Shown one piece after another: positions 43,689-51,955 of a stretch of 64,000 bases of DNA. The stretch lies in NCBI GenBank assembly GCA_963699175.1, contig OY969418.1, positions 8,246,001 through 8,310,000 of the forward strand. Reading direction: 5' to 3'. The notes under the pieces were generated by a model, which saw only the letters and a program-made list of their open reading frames with translations, made no database searches and had not been told where the DNA came from. Numbering within the stretch: position 1 is the stretch's first letter; every line of letters starts with the position of its first letter. A program made the position numbers and the translations under genes. Source of the DNA: JACPYM01 sp963699175 (lineage in GTDB: Bacteria > Acidobacteriota > Blastocatellia > RBC074).

Positions 43689-44939
43689 TTATGGGTTGGG
43701 CTGCCGGGCCTTTTCCTTTTGTGCTTTCTCACGTTGTTCCTTCAATTGCTGCATCATCTCCGGACGGCGCGCCCACTCGACACTCTTCTCCTCAGGCTGA
43801 TTGAAGACTTCCGGGTGGAGGTAGTGGCCGCGCTCTTGCTCCGGCTTCTCTTCTTCCACCTTAATGCGGTACTTGTTGGCGTAAGCGTCTTGGCGGATGC
43901 CGGTCACCTGCCAGGAAACTTCTAGCCCAGGCTGGCCGCCCGCAATCTTGAAGCGATTGTCCTTGATCTTCTCGGCAATGTAGATTGGTGCGAACCCGCC
44001 AATGCAGGTGAGTTGATAGCGGAAGTCGCGGTTGAGCGCTCCGAACCATTCCGGCAATGACACGACGGCCTCGCCCTGCTTATCAAGGGTGACGAGGCCA
44101 TTGTAGATGTTCATCATGTCAGGCGCTTCGACAAAGGAGTGATAGAGGTATTTGTGTTCGGGATCCAGTGGATGATCTATCTGAGATGAACCGGCGTTTT
44201 GCGAGAGCATGCCGTTAATAACTACATTGCCATCGAAAAAACCCGCGTACAGGCTGCTGGCGCCATAAACGGCTATGTTGTTGGGACTAATTCCCGACAA
44301 GCCGATTCCGTTGGGACTATAACCATATACGGCGGCGGTGGATCCAGAAGCTTCTACCTCCAACTTATTAGCGATGCTATCCCTACCGATGCCGACCTTA
44401 CCGAAGATGTCAATATTGATGCCATTAGTCGAAGGCGGCGGCCCAGATCCCAGCCCGGCCACCAATTTCAACCTTGCTCCGTCGAATCTCACGTCGCCAC
44501 GGTTGCCGCCGTTTTTGATCCCCACCCCAGCTTCGCCATTGGGTGTGCCGAGTGATATTTCCCGGTTGCTGTCGGGTGTGACCGTTGACACGCCATTGAC
44601 GTGCAAGGTTGCTGTCGGGGCGGACGTGCCGATGCCGACGTTGCCTTGCACGATCATCCCATCGGGCGGCGCGGCTATGTTGCTATAATCTTTGCCTACC
44701 GCCAGATTGCCTCCAATGCTCATCTTGTTGAGTGCCTGTGCGAGATTTGCGGAAGACACACTCTCGGCACTGTCGCCATGTCGCCTAGCCAACAGTAGCT
44801 GTCTGCGGGCGCTATCACTCAAACTCTGGCCCGAAGCCACGAAACCGCTAGCCACATCAGGCGTTTGCTTATCCTGCGCTAGTAGCAAAGGGACGAGTGA
44901 TAACGAGAGCAGCAACGAGCAAATAATCTTCCGCATCAT
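43689..44939 (-). CDS. secreted tail-fibre-like protein (cargo)
   Basis: A 416-aa protein with a signal peptide (KIICSLLLSLSLVPLLLAQD). Residues ~75-240 have phage-fibre-like text (MIVQGNVGIGTSAPTATLHV, GNRGDVRFDGARLKLVAGLG, IFGKVGIGRDSIANKLEVEA). Residues ~255-380 form a conserved block (IDHPLDPEHKYLYHSFVEAP, FRYQLTCIGGFAPIYIAEKI, PGLEVSWQVTGIRQDAYANK) that I associate with chromosomal acidobacterial secreted proteins. The C-terminus is a charged coiled coil (MMQQLKEQREKAQKEKARQ). An export signal argues against a virion role; it is more likely a surface cargo protein. Confidence 0.7.
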   Translation of the reverse strand: MMRKIICSLLLSLSLVPLLLAQDKQTPDVASGFVASGQSLSDSARRQLLLARRHGDSAESVSSANLAQALNKMSIGGNLAVGKDYSNIAAPPDGMIVQGNVGIGTSAPTATLHVNGVSTVTPDSNREISLGTPNGEAGVGIKNGGNRGDVRFDGARLKLVAGLGSGPPPSTNGINIDIFGKVGIGRDSIANKLEVEASGSTAAVYGYSPNGIGLSGISPNNIAVYGASSLYAGFFDGNVVINGMLSQNAGSSQIDHPLDPEHKYLYHSFVEAPDMMNIYNGLVTLDKQGEAVVSLPEWFGALNRDFRYQLTCIGGFAPIYIAEKIKDNRFKIAGGQPGLEVSWQVTGIRQDAYANKYRIKVEEEKPEQERGHYLHPEVFNQPEEKSVEWARRPEMMQQLKEQREKAQKEKARQPNP

Positions 44940-45388
44940 GGATGACTCCTTGAGTGAAGGCTGGCGGCAACCAGCCGGGTTGTGGGGGATGTGATTGGCG
45001 CACCGTAAGACGTGGCTGTGTGTTCGTCAAGAGTGGAAGCGTAATTCCCCACCAGCGCCCGCGCCTTGCCGCCTTCCTTGCACGATTCGACACTGACAGG
45101 CTGTGGGACAAGGGCAAATTCAGCCACGGTCAAATAAACGCAAAATGCCGAGGTCGAGCAGATTGTAGAAGTTCAAGCTACCGGAGGCCGACAGGTTCCG
45201 GTGCCCGGCAGACCTTGCAAACAAAGGACTTTGCAAGTCAACATGCCTAGCCGATATTTTATGACCCTTAGAGTATGAAATTTCGTGTTTGGCAACGAGA
45301 CCCCATCAAGGTTTCTATCTCAAATCGAGAAACTGGAGTGGACTTTCCGCAACGGAGCTCTTCCGAATGCTGAATCGAGAGGTGACAT
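44940..45388. other. 449-bp divergent intergenic region in element
   Basis: Lies between two divergently transcribed signal-peptide genes. A short inverted repeat CTTGCAAA...TTTGCAAG occurs near 45213-45236. No ORF, RNA gene or consensus promoter pair was convincing. Confidence 0.4.
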
Positions 45389-45979
45389 ATGCTTTTTCGC
45401 GCCCTTTTGTTCTTGGCGTTCATCGTCCCATTCACAAGGACAGAAGACAAAATCACAACCTTTGCAGGCAAGTGGCAGTTTGATGAAGCCCAGTCATCCT
45501 ATAAGCTGACGACTAAGGTGATAAAAGATTTGCCGGATCACTTAAAGGTGAAAATCCCAAACTATGACGTACCAAGGCTGGCAGGTGTACCCCGTTATTT
45601 TTCTACACCCCCTACTCTGGTAATCAAAGTTGTTGGTGACCGCCTGACAACATCCGCTCCGCAATGGTTTACCGGTTGGATTCCATATGACGCGGAATTT
45701 TTGGTCGGTGGAAAACAGAAAGAGAAAAATGACGGAGTAGGAGTTCAGCGGTCCAAATCTCGGTGGGAAGAGGCTCGAATTGTCAGAGAATGGAGCATGA
45801 ATGATGCCAGCATATACGAGTCATCCGAAGGCAGAGACGTTCTTTCGTTATCCGAGGACGGCAAAACTCTGACGGTCGAATGCCGTCGCATTCACAAGCT
45901 TCGCATGAAGGTGGACGACCGTCCTTACGAACTTGATGATGTTGAAGACATTCGGAGTGTGTTCGTAAAAATACGGTAG
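45389..45979 (+). CDS. secreted hypothetical protein
   Basis: A 196-aa protein with a signal peptide (MLFRALLFLAFIVPFTRTED). The mature part begins FAGKWQFDEAQSSYKL and contains TLVIKVVGDRLTTSAPQWFT, IVREWSMNDASIYESSEGRD and VLSLSEDGKTLTVECRRIH, a beta-rich pattern like small lipocalin-type stress proteins, although no family is certain. GAGGTGACAT precedes ATG 45389. Probable cargo. Confidence 0.6.
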   Translation: MLFRALLFLAFIVPFTRTEDKITTFAGKWQFDEAQSSYKLTTKVIKDLPDHLKVKIPNYDVPRLAGVPRYFSTPPTLVIKVVGDRLTTSAPQWFTGWIPYDAEFLVGGKQKEKNDGVGVQRSKSRWEEARIVREWSMNDASIYESSEGRDVLSLSEDGKTLTVECRRIHKLRMKVDDRPYELDDVEDIRSVFVKIR

Positions 45980-46109
45980 TATCAGCGGCAGGCTAATGGG
46001 GATGGCTGACGGGTGAGCCAGGCGGCTCACGATTCGCGGGGCTAGTCGCTAAAGCTGAAGGAGGAAAGAAAGGTGCGTTTCCGTTTAATTACTGGTTTTC
46101 GTCTCAGCT

Positions 46110-46439
46110 TTATTCAGTCCCCTTCTCTGCTCGCCGCTCACTCACCCACTGCTCAACCACGGAGCGCCGCCGATCCGCTCCCAACGCTGCCCATTGATCC
46201 AGCAACCGCTTTCCCACATAACCGAGGTAGGTCTTCGTCTGGCGTGGCGCGTTCGGCCCTTGTGGTGTATGCCAGCAACCAAAGCCGGGCCGGTCGGTGC
46301 GTTTCTCCCATTGAATGTTGACCAATTCGGGCAGCTTCAAAGCAGACCCGCTACCGCCACGTTTCACACCACGTTTTTCTGATGTGGTTTTGGCCGCCGA
46401 TGATTTGCCGGTTTCTTCGACCGGCGGGGCATCAATCAC
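46110..46439 (-). CDS. hypothetical mobile-element protein
   Basis: A 109-aa basic protein. VNIQWEKRTDRPGFGCWHTP, then RQTKTYLGYVGKRLLDQWAA resembles small proteins next to integrases in mobile elements that carry a DNA-binding-like 'TYLGYVGKxLLxxW' motif. The N-terminus is low-complexity (SSAAKTTSEKRGVKRGGSGS). ATGA overlap (46436-46439) with the membrane-protein gene upstream. Confidence 0.55.
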   Translation of the reverse strand: MIDAPPVEETGKSSAAKTTSEKRGVKRGGSGSALKLPELVNIQWEKRTDRPGFGCWHTPQGPNAPRQTKTYLGYVGKRLLDQWAALGADRRRSVVEQWVSERRAEKGTE

Positions 46440-47269
46440 CGGCGCCAGGCTTTTGGGTCAAGATCACTCGTCACCTCGTCCGCACTCGTCAGGCTCCGCG
46501 CTTCGTCCGCCCAACCGAACTGCTCACGCCTGAGCCTGTCCACTTCGGCGGCGTACTTGGCCGCAAACCCGTTCCGCTGCCAAAGTAGTGACCAGGCGAG
46601 TGCCAGAGCGTCAAAGAAGCCACGCACGCGGGCAGATGCCAGCACAACCGGGTTGCCGATGGCCGCAGACTTTCGCGTGGTCACCAGGTCAGCGTGTGCG
46701 GTTTCCGCCTTCAGCTCGAGCATGCGGTGAGCCGTTACCGGATCGGCGTTGCGAATCAATGGAATGAGGATCAAACCGACAGCCAGGTGGAAGGCAAACG
46801 ACCAGTGCGACCAGAAACGAAGCTGCGCCGGCGGAGTCACACCCGCAATGAAGCAAGAGAGCAACGCACCGTTAGCGATCATCGTCGCGCGAATCGCCCA
46901 ATAGGTGAGGTTGGCCAGCAATCTTTGTGTGCCACCTTTGAAGGTCTCGCGCAGTCCGTCTTCAAGGGTGAAGGTAGAAAACTCGACAATGGCGAAGGTC
47001 AGCAGCGCCAACACGGTTGCGCCAGCCATACCAATGCGGGCCGTATGTGAATAGCCATTCGCGTAAGCCGTGGAGATAGCGGCCAGGGTAGCGGCGCAAA
47101 GGTCAATTAGCTTCAACCGACCAGAGACGCGCCGGTATGCGTCGGAGTTAGCCAGCGTGCTGTATGCGTCGGTAGCTTTGCCGCGCATCACGTGCGCCAG
47201 GTTGGGCAGCGGGTTTGTATCGGCGTCGGGATGAGCCGTACCGTTGATGTAGGTGGGTTGTTTCAACAT
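46436..47269 (-). CDS. membrane protein in integrase operon
   Basis: A 277-aa protein with four hydrophobic helices (IDLCAATLAAISTAYANGYS, IGMAGATVLALLTFAIVEFS, ATMIANGALLSCFIAGVTPP, SFAFHLAVGLILIPLIRNAD) flanked by a soluble N-terminus and a helical C-terminal half of ~90 residues. Nothing identifies it. AAGGAAACTCACG precedes ATG 47269. It is coupled to the downstream 109-aa gene and follows the broken integrase after a 198-bp gap holding a hairpin. Confidence 0.6.
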   Translation of the reverse strand: MLKQPTYINGTAHPDADTNPLPNLAHVMRGKATDAYSTLANSDAYRRVSGRLKLIDLCAATLAAISTAYANGYSHTARIGMAGATVLALLTFAIVEFSTFTLEDGLRETFKGGTQRLLANLTYWAIRATMIANGALLSCFIAGVTPPAQLRFWSHWSFAFHLAVGLILIPLIRNADPVTAHRMLELKAETAHADLVTTRKSAAIGNPVVLASARVRGFFDALALAWSLLWQRNGFAAKYAAEVDRLRREQFGWADEARSLTSADEVTSDLDPKAWRR

Positions 47270-47351
47270 CGTGAGTTTCCTTCAAATAGGGAAGCGGCAT
47301 GATGGCGCCGCAGTGGCAGCCTCTACGCGCGTTGGCGTGTGGTGGTTGTTG

Positions 47352-47386
47352 GGGCTTGGCGGGGGGCCTCATCCCTCGCCAAGCCC
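47352..47386. other. hairpin after broken integrase
   Basis: GGGCTTGGCG (47352-47361) pairs with CGCCAAGCCC (47377-47386). No T tract on either side. It lies in the 198-bp gap downstream of the integrase pseudogene and could mark an old att region or attenuate transcription. Confidence 0.5.
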
Positions 47387-47467
47387 GTCGTCTTTACCTG
47401 ATGCGAAGCTTGTACTCGAAAACTTTTATGCAAGCTTGCGGGTCGGTCATCGCGTGCAATACCTCGT

Positions 47468-48555
47468 TCAGTTGACCGCCTCCGAAGTCGTAAACTCCGG
47501 CTCGCGCTGTTGCTGTTTCAACGCCGCCGCCATGTCCAACACCTGCGCAACTTGCCGCGCAATGTCGGCATCTACATTTAGGTAACGATCAAAGGTCTTC
47601 GATTCGCTGTGGCCGGTTTGCTTCATGACTAAATCGCGGGGGAGTCCGGCGAGTATCGCATTCGTTGCGTACCAGTGGCGCAGATCGTGAAAATGAAGAT
47701 CGGTAACTCCGGCCAACTCACAAAGCTTCGTCCAGCCCTTTTGAAAATCGTACCTGATACCAAAAACAGGTTCACTGTCGGGCGGTTGCGTTCCTCCAGC
47801 CAGGCAGCCAGCTCGCGCGCCAGGCGTTCCGTGATGCCCACAAAGCGCGGGTGGCGCTTGTTGCGCGCGGTTGGCCGGCCCAGATCGAGCAAGCGGTTCT
47901 CTAAATCAATCTGGGGGCGCTTGAGGCGCAGCAGCTTGCCTCTACGCAAGCCCGTGTCGAGCGCGGCAAAGATCAGCACGCGCAGATGACGGCGCGGCCC
48001 GGTGGCGTGGTCGAGCAGCCGGTTGATCTCGTCGTCAGTCGGGATGCGGTCACGCGGTACTTCCTCGTTCAGCTTGATCAGGGCTTCGCCTTGCTTGAAT
48101 GGGTTTCGAGTGATCCAGTCTTCTTGTGCTGCGTAGTTGAATAGTCGCCGCAGGATTTCCATCTCCCGGTTGATGGTGGCGACGCAGCGCAGCTCGTCCG
48201 TGTATCGGTGCTTGACCGTTTCACGCTTTTCTCTGAAAGCTTTCAGCGTGGTGTAATCAATCGCGCGCAGCTTCATCGCGCCGAAGTACTCGCGGTACAT
48301 CTCGGCAAAGTATTTTTCAAACTTGCGCGGGAAAGCGTCGAGCAGATCGTTGAAGGTCATCTTCTCGGCGTCGAGCTGTTCAGCGCGCGGTCTTGAATAT
48401 TGCCTGCGCAGCTCGACGGCCTGTGCGCGGCCTTCGGCTTTGGTTTGAACTCGTTTGTACTTGGATTTCCATTTACCCGTGCGCGGGTCTTTGTAGCCAA
48501 CGCGCGCATAGAGCTTGCCGTCAATTTCGGTAAGGTTGGTTTCTTTGCGTTTCAT
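47468..48555 (-). pseudogene. tyrosine recombinase, frameshifted
   Basis: Upstream frame (48555 to ~47800): N-terminal arm-binding domain (TEIDGKLYARVGYKDPRTGK), core-binding SAM-like region (MTFNDLLDAFPRKFEKYFAE, INREMEILRRLFNYAAQEDW) and the catalytic start with the first Arg in LDTGLRRGKLLRL. Downstream frame (~47800 to 47468): ELAGVTDLHFHDLRHWYATN with HxxRH, then TGHSESKTFDRYLNVD with the Tyr. The two join after loss of one base near 47795-47815; the corrected text would read PDSEPVFGIRYDFQKGWTKL. ATG 48555 overlaps the preceding stop. All catalytic residues survive, so decay looks recent, or this is a sequencing error. Confidence 0.8.
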
Positions 48556-48881
48556 GACGACCTCCACAATTCAAGCAAGCTGACTTCGTTCAACCAAAAC
48601 GCCTCAACACCGCGCGGCGCGTCAACACAGGCTTGACCAGCCGCGAGTGGGTAGACCAAGCCCAGGCGAATACGGTCGCCGAAGGCAACGCCCATCACCA
48701 CGCCGGGGATGATGCGGGCAGTTACTACCCCGGTCACGAGTTGACCGGGGTAGTAACTGCCAAGCTGGACTTCAATGCTCAGCAGGAAGACATCGCCAAA
48801 CCGGGCGCTATCGCTTGGAACTAAACGGAGTGTCGGAGGCGCGTAGGTAAAGAGCGGCGAGTGTTGAAGGGCTTTACTCAT
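48552..48881 (-). CDS. hypothetical protein coupled to integrase
   Basis: A 109-aa beta-rich protein (FGDVFLLSIEVQLGSYYPGQ, VTGVVTARIIPGVVMGVAFG). It is flanked by ATGA overlaps on both sides (48878-48881 with the gene before, 48552-48555 with the integrase), supporting it as a real gene. Its centre carries a perfect 20-bp inverted repeat (48717-48761). No family recognised. Confidence 0.55.
   Translation of the reverse strand: MSKALQHSPLFTYAPPTLRLVPSDSARFGDVFLLSIEVQLGSYYPGQLVTGVVTARIIPGVVMGVAFGDRIRLGLVYPLAAGQACVDAPRGVEAFWLNEVSLLELWRSS
48717..48761. repeat. perfect 20-bp inverted repeat
   Basis: GGCAGTTACTACCCCGGTCA at 48717-48736 and its exact complement at 48742-48761, with a 5-nt loop CGAGT. 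It is inside a coding region. It is far stronger than chance hairpins in the window and has no T tract. Confidence 0.85.
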
Positions 48882-49381
48882 GCCGTCCCTCCGGCTGGCA
48901 CTTGCGGCGCGTTCTTTTTTATGTGGCTCAAGAGCAACGGCAGGACTTCCGAAATCAATTCCGGTTCAGATGTCCACTGCGCCAAATCAATCCACTCGTT
49001 TACGCAGTCGCCAAAGCTGTTATAAAAGTCGGTCGGTAAGTAGGCGCGATGCCGTTCGATTTTCGCTATGGCATCAGAGATTTCACGGTATGCGCGCAGG
49101 TCTTCTTCGTCTTCGTCTAAAGACTTAAAAGGCTGGTCGGGTGTTAAGACGCTGTGCTCTGCTTTTTCTTTTTCTTGTCCGCAGTGGAGGGCGAAGCCGC
49201 GCAGTAATGCGACGCGGATTTCCTGCGCGTCATACTGATAGCCGCCTAAGTAGTCAACTGCGATTTCGGCAGCTTCCTTGAACGCCTTGCGCACCATTGG
49301 CGGCGTGTCCGGATGGAGCAGAAGCGTGGTGAGCGCCTCAATGAATTGTTGAAAGATCGGTAACGAATTCGCTGTGGTCAT
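48878..49381 (-). CDS. hypothetical protein
   Basis: A 167-aa acidic helical protein (PIFQQFIEALTTLLLHPDTP, FKEAAEIAVDYLGGYQYDAQ, EDEEDLRAYREISDAIAKIE). Ribosome site GAGAGG. It is the first gene after the terminator at 49465-49505 and starts the coupled run 49381 to integrase. No family recognised. Confidence 0.5.
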   Translation of the reverse strand: MTTANSLPIFQQFIEALTTLLLHPDTPPMVRKAFKEAAEIAVDYLGGYQYDAQEIRVALLRGFALHCGQEKEKAEHSVLTPDQPFKSLDEDEEDLRAYREISDAIAKIERHRAYLPTDFYNSFGDCVNEWIDLAQWTSEPELISEVLPLLLSHIKKNAPQVPAGGTA

Positions 49382-49464
49382 GGTGAGAAAACCTCTCTTG
49401 AGAAAGGCGAAGGGTGATAGCCTGGAATCGGTAAGGATCGGCCACCCTTCGCGGTGGTTGGTTC

Positions 49465-49505
49465 AAAAGGCCCGCCGAGTGTTGACGCATCCGGCGGGCC
49501 TTTCT
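49465..49505 (-). terminator. rho-independent terminator (likely bidirectional)
   Basis: AAAGGCCCGCCG at 49466-49477 pairs with CGGCGGGCCTTT at 49492-49503. It immediately follows the stop of the XRE gene on the minus strand, isolating the regulator transcript from the integrase operon. Confidence 0.85.
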
Positions 49506-49735
49506 TATTCGCGCTCGAATGTAATCTTGACCTTTGCGCCAACTGCCTGCGCGACGGCAATCAGCGTGCTCAGCCTGGTGTCTTGCCCAAGTAGCACGTC
49601 GTTTACCGTCGTCGTACTGCGCTTGGCTTTCGCTGCTATGTCTTCGACGCGTAGCCCGGCAACTTCTTTCAGCCCACGCAATTCATTGGCAGGAAAAAGA
49701 GCGTTGCTGGGGTGGCGTTTGGGTGATTTGAGCAT
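49505..49735 (-). CDS. XRE-family HTH regulator
   Basis: A 76-aa Cro/CI-type repressor-like protein. The HTH is ANELRGLKEVAGLRVEDIAA, then KAKRSTTTVNDVLLGQDTRL and STLIAVAQAVGAKVKITFE, the usual five-helix fold. ATG 49735 is set by GGGAGG six bases upstream. It follows the 146-aa gene in the same transcript from the divergent promoter region, so it is the best candidate repressor for the operator at 50240-50268. Confidence 0.8.
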   Translation of the reverse strand: MLKSPKRHPSNALFPANELRGLKEVAGLRVEDIAAKAKRSTTTVNDVLLGQDTRLSTLIAVAQAVGAKVKITFERE

Positions 49736-49748
49736 TTGAACCTCCCTG

Positions 49749-50189
49749 TCACACATCAATCCCGTTGTAGCTTTCGCCGCGCACCCTGCACTTGATCATC
49801 ACGGCCTTGCTCGCCTCGTCCAGCATCGAAGCGCGCTTCGTCTCGACAACTTCGTGGCCACGACCGGCAGACCAGTTGCGCACGGCCTTCGTCTCGACTT
49901 CGGCAGCAGCTACACCCAAGTTGCGGGTGTAGCGAGCGAGCAGGCGGCGGGCCACGTGATGTTTGCAGGTCTTGCTCTGCGCTTCGCAGGTGTGGCTCTC
50001 GTCCACGATGTACAGCTTGCGGCTAGTGGTTGACTGGATGCGCAGCGTCTGGCCGTCGAATGACCAGTACTTGCTACGGCTGATCTCGATCACCGCACGA
50101 TCAATGGCGCGCAAGATGGCGGGTTTGCCAGCAGATTTCGCTTTCGCTTCATTGATTGCTTGGTGCCAAGTGGTGGTATTGAGAATCAT
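49749..50189 (-). CDS. hypothetical protein of the early leftward transcript
   Basis: A 146-aa protein. The sequence TTWHQAINEAKAKSAGKPAI, then YWSFDGQTLRIQSTTSRKLY and HTCEAQSKTCKHHVARRLLA contains Cys and His (CEAQSKTCKHH) like the SWIM-type zinc motif in mobile-element proteins. ATG 50189 follows GAAAGGG; it is the first gene of the leftward promoter at 50227-50255. Confidence 0.55.
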   Translation of the reverse strand: MILNTTTWHQAINEAKAKSAGKPAILRAIDRAVIEISRSKYWSFDGQTLRIQSTTSRKLYIVDESHTCEAQSKTCKHHVARRLLARYTRNLGVAAAEVETKAVRNWSAGRGHEVVETKRASMLDEASKAVMIKCRVRGESYNGIDV

Positions 50190-50226
50190 TGTGTGCCCTT
50201 TCGTTCGTGTTATCCCGACGAAAGAA

Positions 50227-50299
50227 ATACTAGACGATTGTAGAGAATTAGTCAACGTAATTCTCTACGGTTGACGAATGTTTTCTCCTAAGTTATAAA
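50227..50299. promoter_or_regulatory. divergent promoters with central operator
   Basis: Rightward: TTGACG (50271-50276), 17-bp spacer, TATAAA (50294-50299), only 7 bp before ATG 50307, so the transcript is essentially leaderless. Leftward (complement strand): TTGACT (50250-50255) and TAGTAT (50227-50232), 17-bp spacer. A perfect inverted repeat GTAGAGAATTA-7-TAATTCTCTAC (50240-50268) overlaps the leftward -35 and touches the rightward -35. This is a lysogeny-switch layout; the likely binder is the XRE protein. Confidence 0.8.
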
Positions 50300-50306
50300 A
50301 CGAGCT

Positions 50307-50594
50307 ATGAGTGACAGATTCCTATCAGTAGCAGAAGCGGCAGCGGCGCTTGATGTGCATCGGACGCGAATCAATCAACTTATTGACAGTGGAGTGCTGC
50401 CAGCCACCCGGATAGGCCGAGCCTACGTTATTCGCGAGGCTGATATTGCTTCGGTGAAAGAGAGGCCAGCGCCAGGCAGGCCGAAGAAGGCCGACGAAGC
50501 CGAGATGATAGAGGCGAGCCGGAAATCTGCGCCGGTGAAGACGAAGGCGACGAAGAAACATCCGACGAAAGCGAAAGGCCACAAACAACAATGA
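50307..50594 (+). CDS. excisionase-like HTH protein with Lys-rich tail
   Basis: A 95-aa protein. Residues 1-52 (FLSVAEAAAALDVHRTRINQ, LIDSGVLPATRIGRAYVIRE) are an excisionase-family winged helix. Residues ~55-95 are basic and disordered (APVKTKATKKHPTKAKGHKQ), the first of the recurring Lys/Thr tails in this arm. First gene of the rightward promoter; near-leaderless. It may be the Cro- or Xis-like partner of the XRE repressor. Confidence 0.72.
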   Translation: MSDRFLSVAEAAAALDVHRTRINQLIDSGVLPATRIGRAYVIREADIASVKERPAPGRPKKADEAEMIEASRKSAPVKTKATKKHPTKAKGHKQQ

Positions 50595-50929
50595 GTGATG
50601 AACATCTGGCAATCATTTTGAGGGGCATCAAAGCGCGGCTTGAAATAACACTCAGGCAGGCTTCGGAGTGCTTGCCTGAAGAAGAGCGCCTAACGCACAT
50701 GGTGCACGTGGCAGACGCTTGCGAGCCGTACCTGCTGCACTTGCCTTGCGACGACGATGCCCATTGGGTTGAGCGGGTGGCCTTTCACCCGATTGCACTC
50801 AACCCCGTTGCTAATCTGATTGATGAACTGTCACACGAGATAAGCCTGCTGACGGTAGCGCCGAAGAAGCTGGCAGCCCCCATAAAGGCGCAAACGAAGA
50901 CGAAGACCACGAAGAAACGCGCGACTTAA
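50591..50929 (+). CDS. hypothetical protein with Lys/Thr tail
   Basis: A 112-aa protein; helical N-terminus (LAIILRGIKARLEITLRQAS) and WVERVAFHPIALNPVANLID, ending in the tail KAQTKTKTTKKRAT. ATGA overlap with the gene before. No family recognised apart from the shared tail. Confidence 0.55.
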   Translation: MSDEHLAIILRGIKARLEITLRQASECLPEEERLTHMVHVADACEPYLLHLPCDDDAHWVERVAFHPIALNPVANLIDELSHEISLLTVAPKKLAAPIKAQTKTKTTKKRAT

Positions 50930-50938
50930 AGGTGATGA

Positions 50939-51250
50939 ATGAGTGAAAGGAAGCAACTGACCCGCCTTCAAGCGGAGGATGTGTTAGCCAGCAAGTTCAA
51001 CCTTTATGGCAGTGGCGGTTTTTTCTCTAACCGCGACGCTGCAGCAAAGCTGACAGAACACCTAAATATGCAAGATCCCAAAATCATCGAAGCTTTTGAG
51101 CAGGAGTTTGAAGCCTTATTAATCCCAAGCTTTGAAGGCGGCAGTTGGTTGGCACACTGCCTAAGCGCCACGGCCGAACAAATCACCTCAGCCGTGTGTG
51201 CGGCAGTCGGGATTGAGGTGGAAGGGTCAGAGAAGCTGCAACTCCGGTAG
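50939..51250 (+). CDS. hypothetical protein
   Basis: A 103-aa protein (RLQAEDVLASKFNLYGSGGF, FEQEFEALLIPSFEGGSWLA). AAAGGTG precedes ATG 50939. It lacks the Lys-rich tail. No family recognised. Confidence 0.5.
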   Translation: MSERKQLTRLQAEDVLASKFNLYGSGGFFSNRDAAAKLTEHLNMQDPKIIEAFEQEFEALLIPSFEGGSWLAHCLSATAEQITSAVCAAVGIEVEGSEKLQLR

Positions 51251-51257
51251 GAAATTG

Positions 51258-51605
51258 ATGCCAATTATGCCGCTAGTGAGCAACAAGACGAAGCGCCCGG
51301 AACCTGCGACACTGGTCGGGATTCAGGTGCCAGGCGTTTACACGCGCAGGTTCATCGAGTACCTGACAGACTCGCAACTAACGCGTCTGTCGTTCTGGCT
51401 GCTCACTCAAAAGGCAGGCTTAAATAGCGCACACCGCTTGAATCAGGTGCAACAAGAAGTTGACCGGCGCGGTCTGAAGCTTCCCGCACACTGGCAAAAG
51501 CTGCCGTTTGATAACAACGCGCAACGGGCCGAATGGGAGTTGTGGGCAGCTAGACGCAACGCGGCAGAATCAAAACCTTCGAAGAAACGCGCGACGAAGA
51601 AGTAA
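51258..51605 (+). CDS. hypothetical protein with KKRATKK tail
   Basis: A 115-aa basic protein. Core: VPGVYTRRFIEYLTDSQLTR, LSFWLLTQKAGLNSAHRLNQ and QRAEWELWAARRNAAE; tail: SKPSKKRATKK. ATG 51258 is chosen because the longer frame from 51198 overlaps the previous gene. No family recognised. Confidence 0.55.
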   Translation: MPIMPLVSNKTKRPEPATLVGIQVPGVYTRRFIEYLTDSQLTRLSFWLLTQKAGLNSAHRLNQVQQEVDRRGLKLPAHWQKLPFDNNAQRAEWELWAARRNAAESKPSKKRATKK

Positions 51606-51643
51606 GCAATCTCAAACTGTAATCTACAAGGAAACATCAAGCT

Positions 51644-51811
51644 ATGACTCCAATCGCGGCAAAACAATTGGGCATTATTTTAAGCACTGTCGGCGTGCTA
51701 TTCATTCTCGCTTCATCCTTTGGCGTAATGAGATGGGGCTATGGGCTGTTTCTAGGTGTGGGTAGTTTCATTGTCGCCGGAATGGTGAAGAAGCTGGGCG
51801 GGATTGAGTGA
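51644..51811 (+). CDS. 55-aa membrane protein
   Basis: Translation MTPIAAKQLGIILSTVGVLF continues with ILASSFGVMRWGYGLFLGVG and SFIVAGMVKKLGGIE: two hydrophobic helices joined by a short turn. It is followed directly, one base out of register, by the tail-like sequence encoding RPAKKRVPKKEN (from 51808), as if a stop or frameshift removed a Lys-rich tail. No family recognised. Confidence 0.55.
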   Translation: MTPIAAKQLGIILSTVGVLFILASSFGVMRWGYGLFLGVGSFIVAGMVKKLGGIE

Positions 51812-51955
51812 AGACAAGGCCAGCGAAGAAGCGCGTACCGAAGAAAGAGAACTAAAGCGACTGCCGGAGATGCAGCAGAGATCGAGTAGGGGAACGGAGA
51901 ACACGCAAACACTGGTACCGAACGAATAACCTAGCCCACGAGGCAAGGAGACCCA

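Noticed and set aside
48633..48824. Plus-strand 63-codon frame through the perfect palindrome
   Set aside because: The minus-strand gene is coupled by ATGA overlaps on both sides; similarity of the plus-strand product arises from the palindrome.
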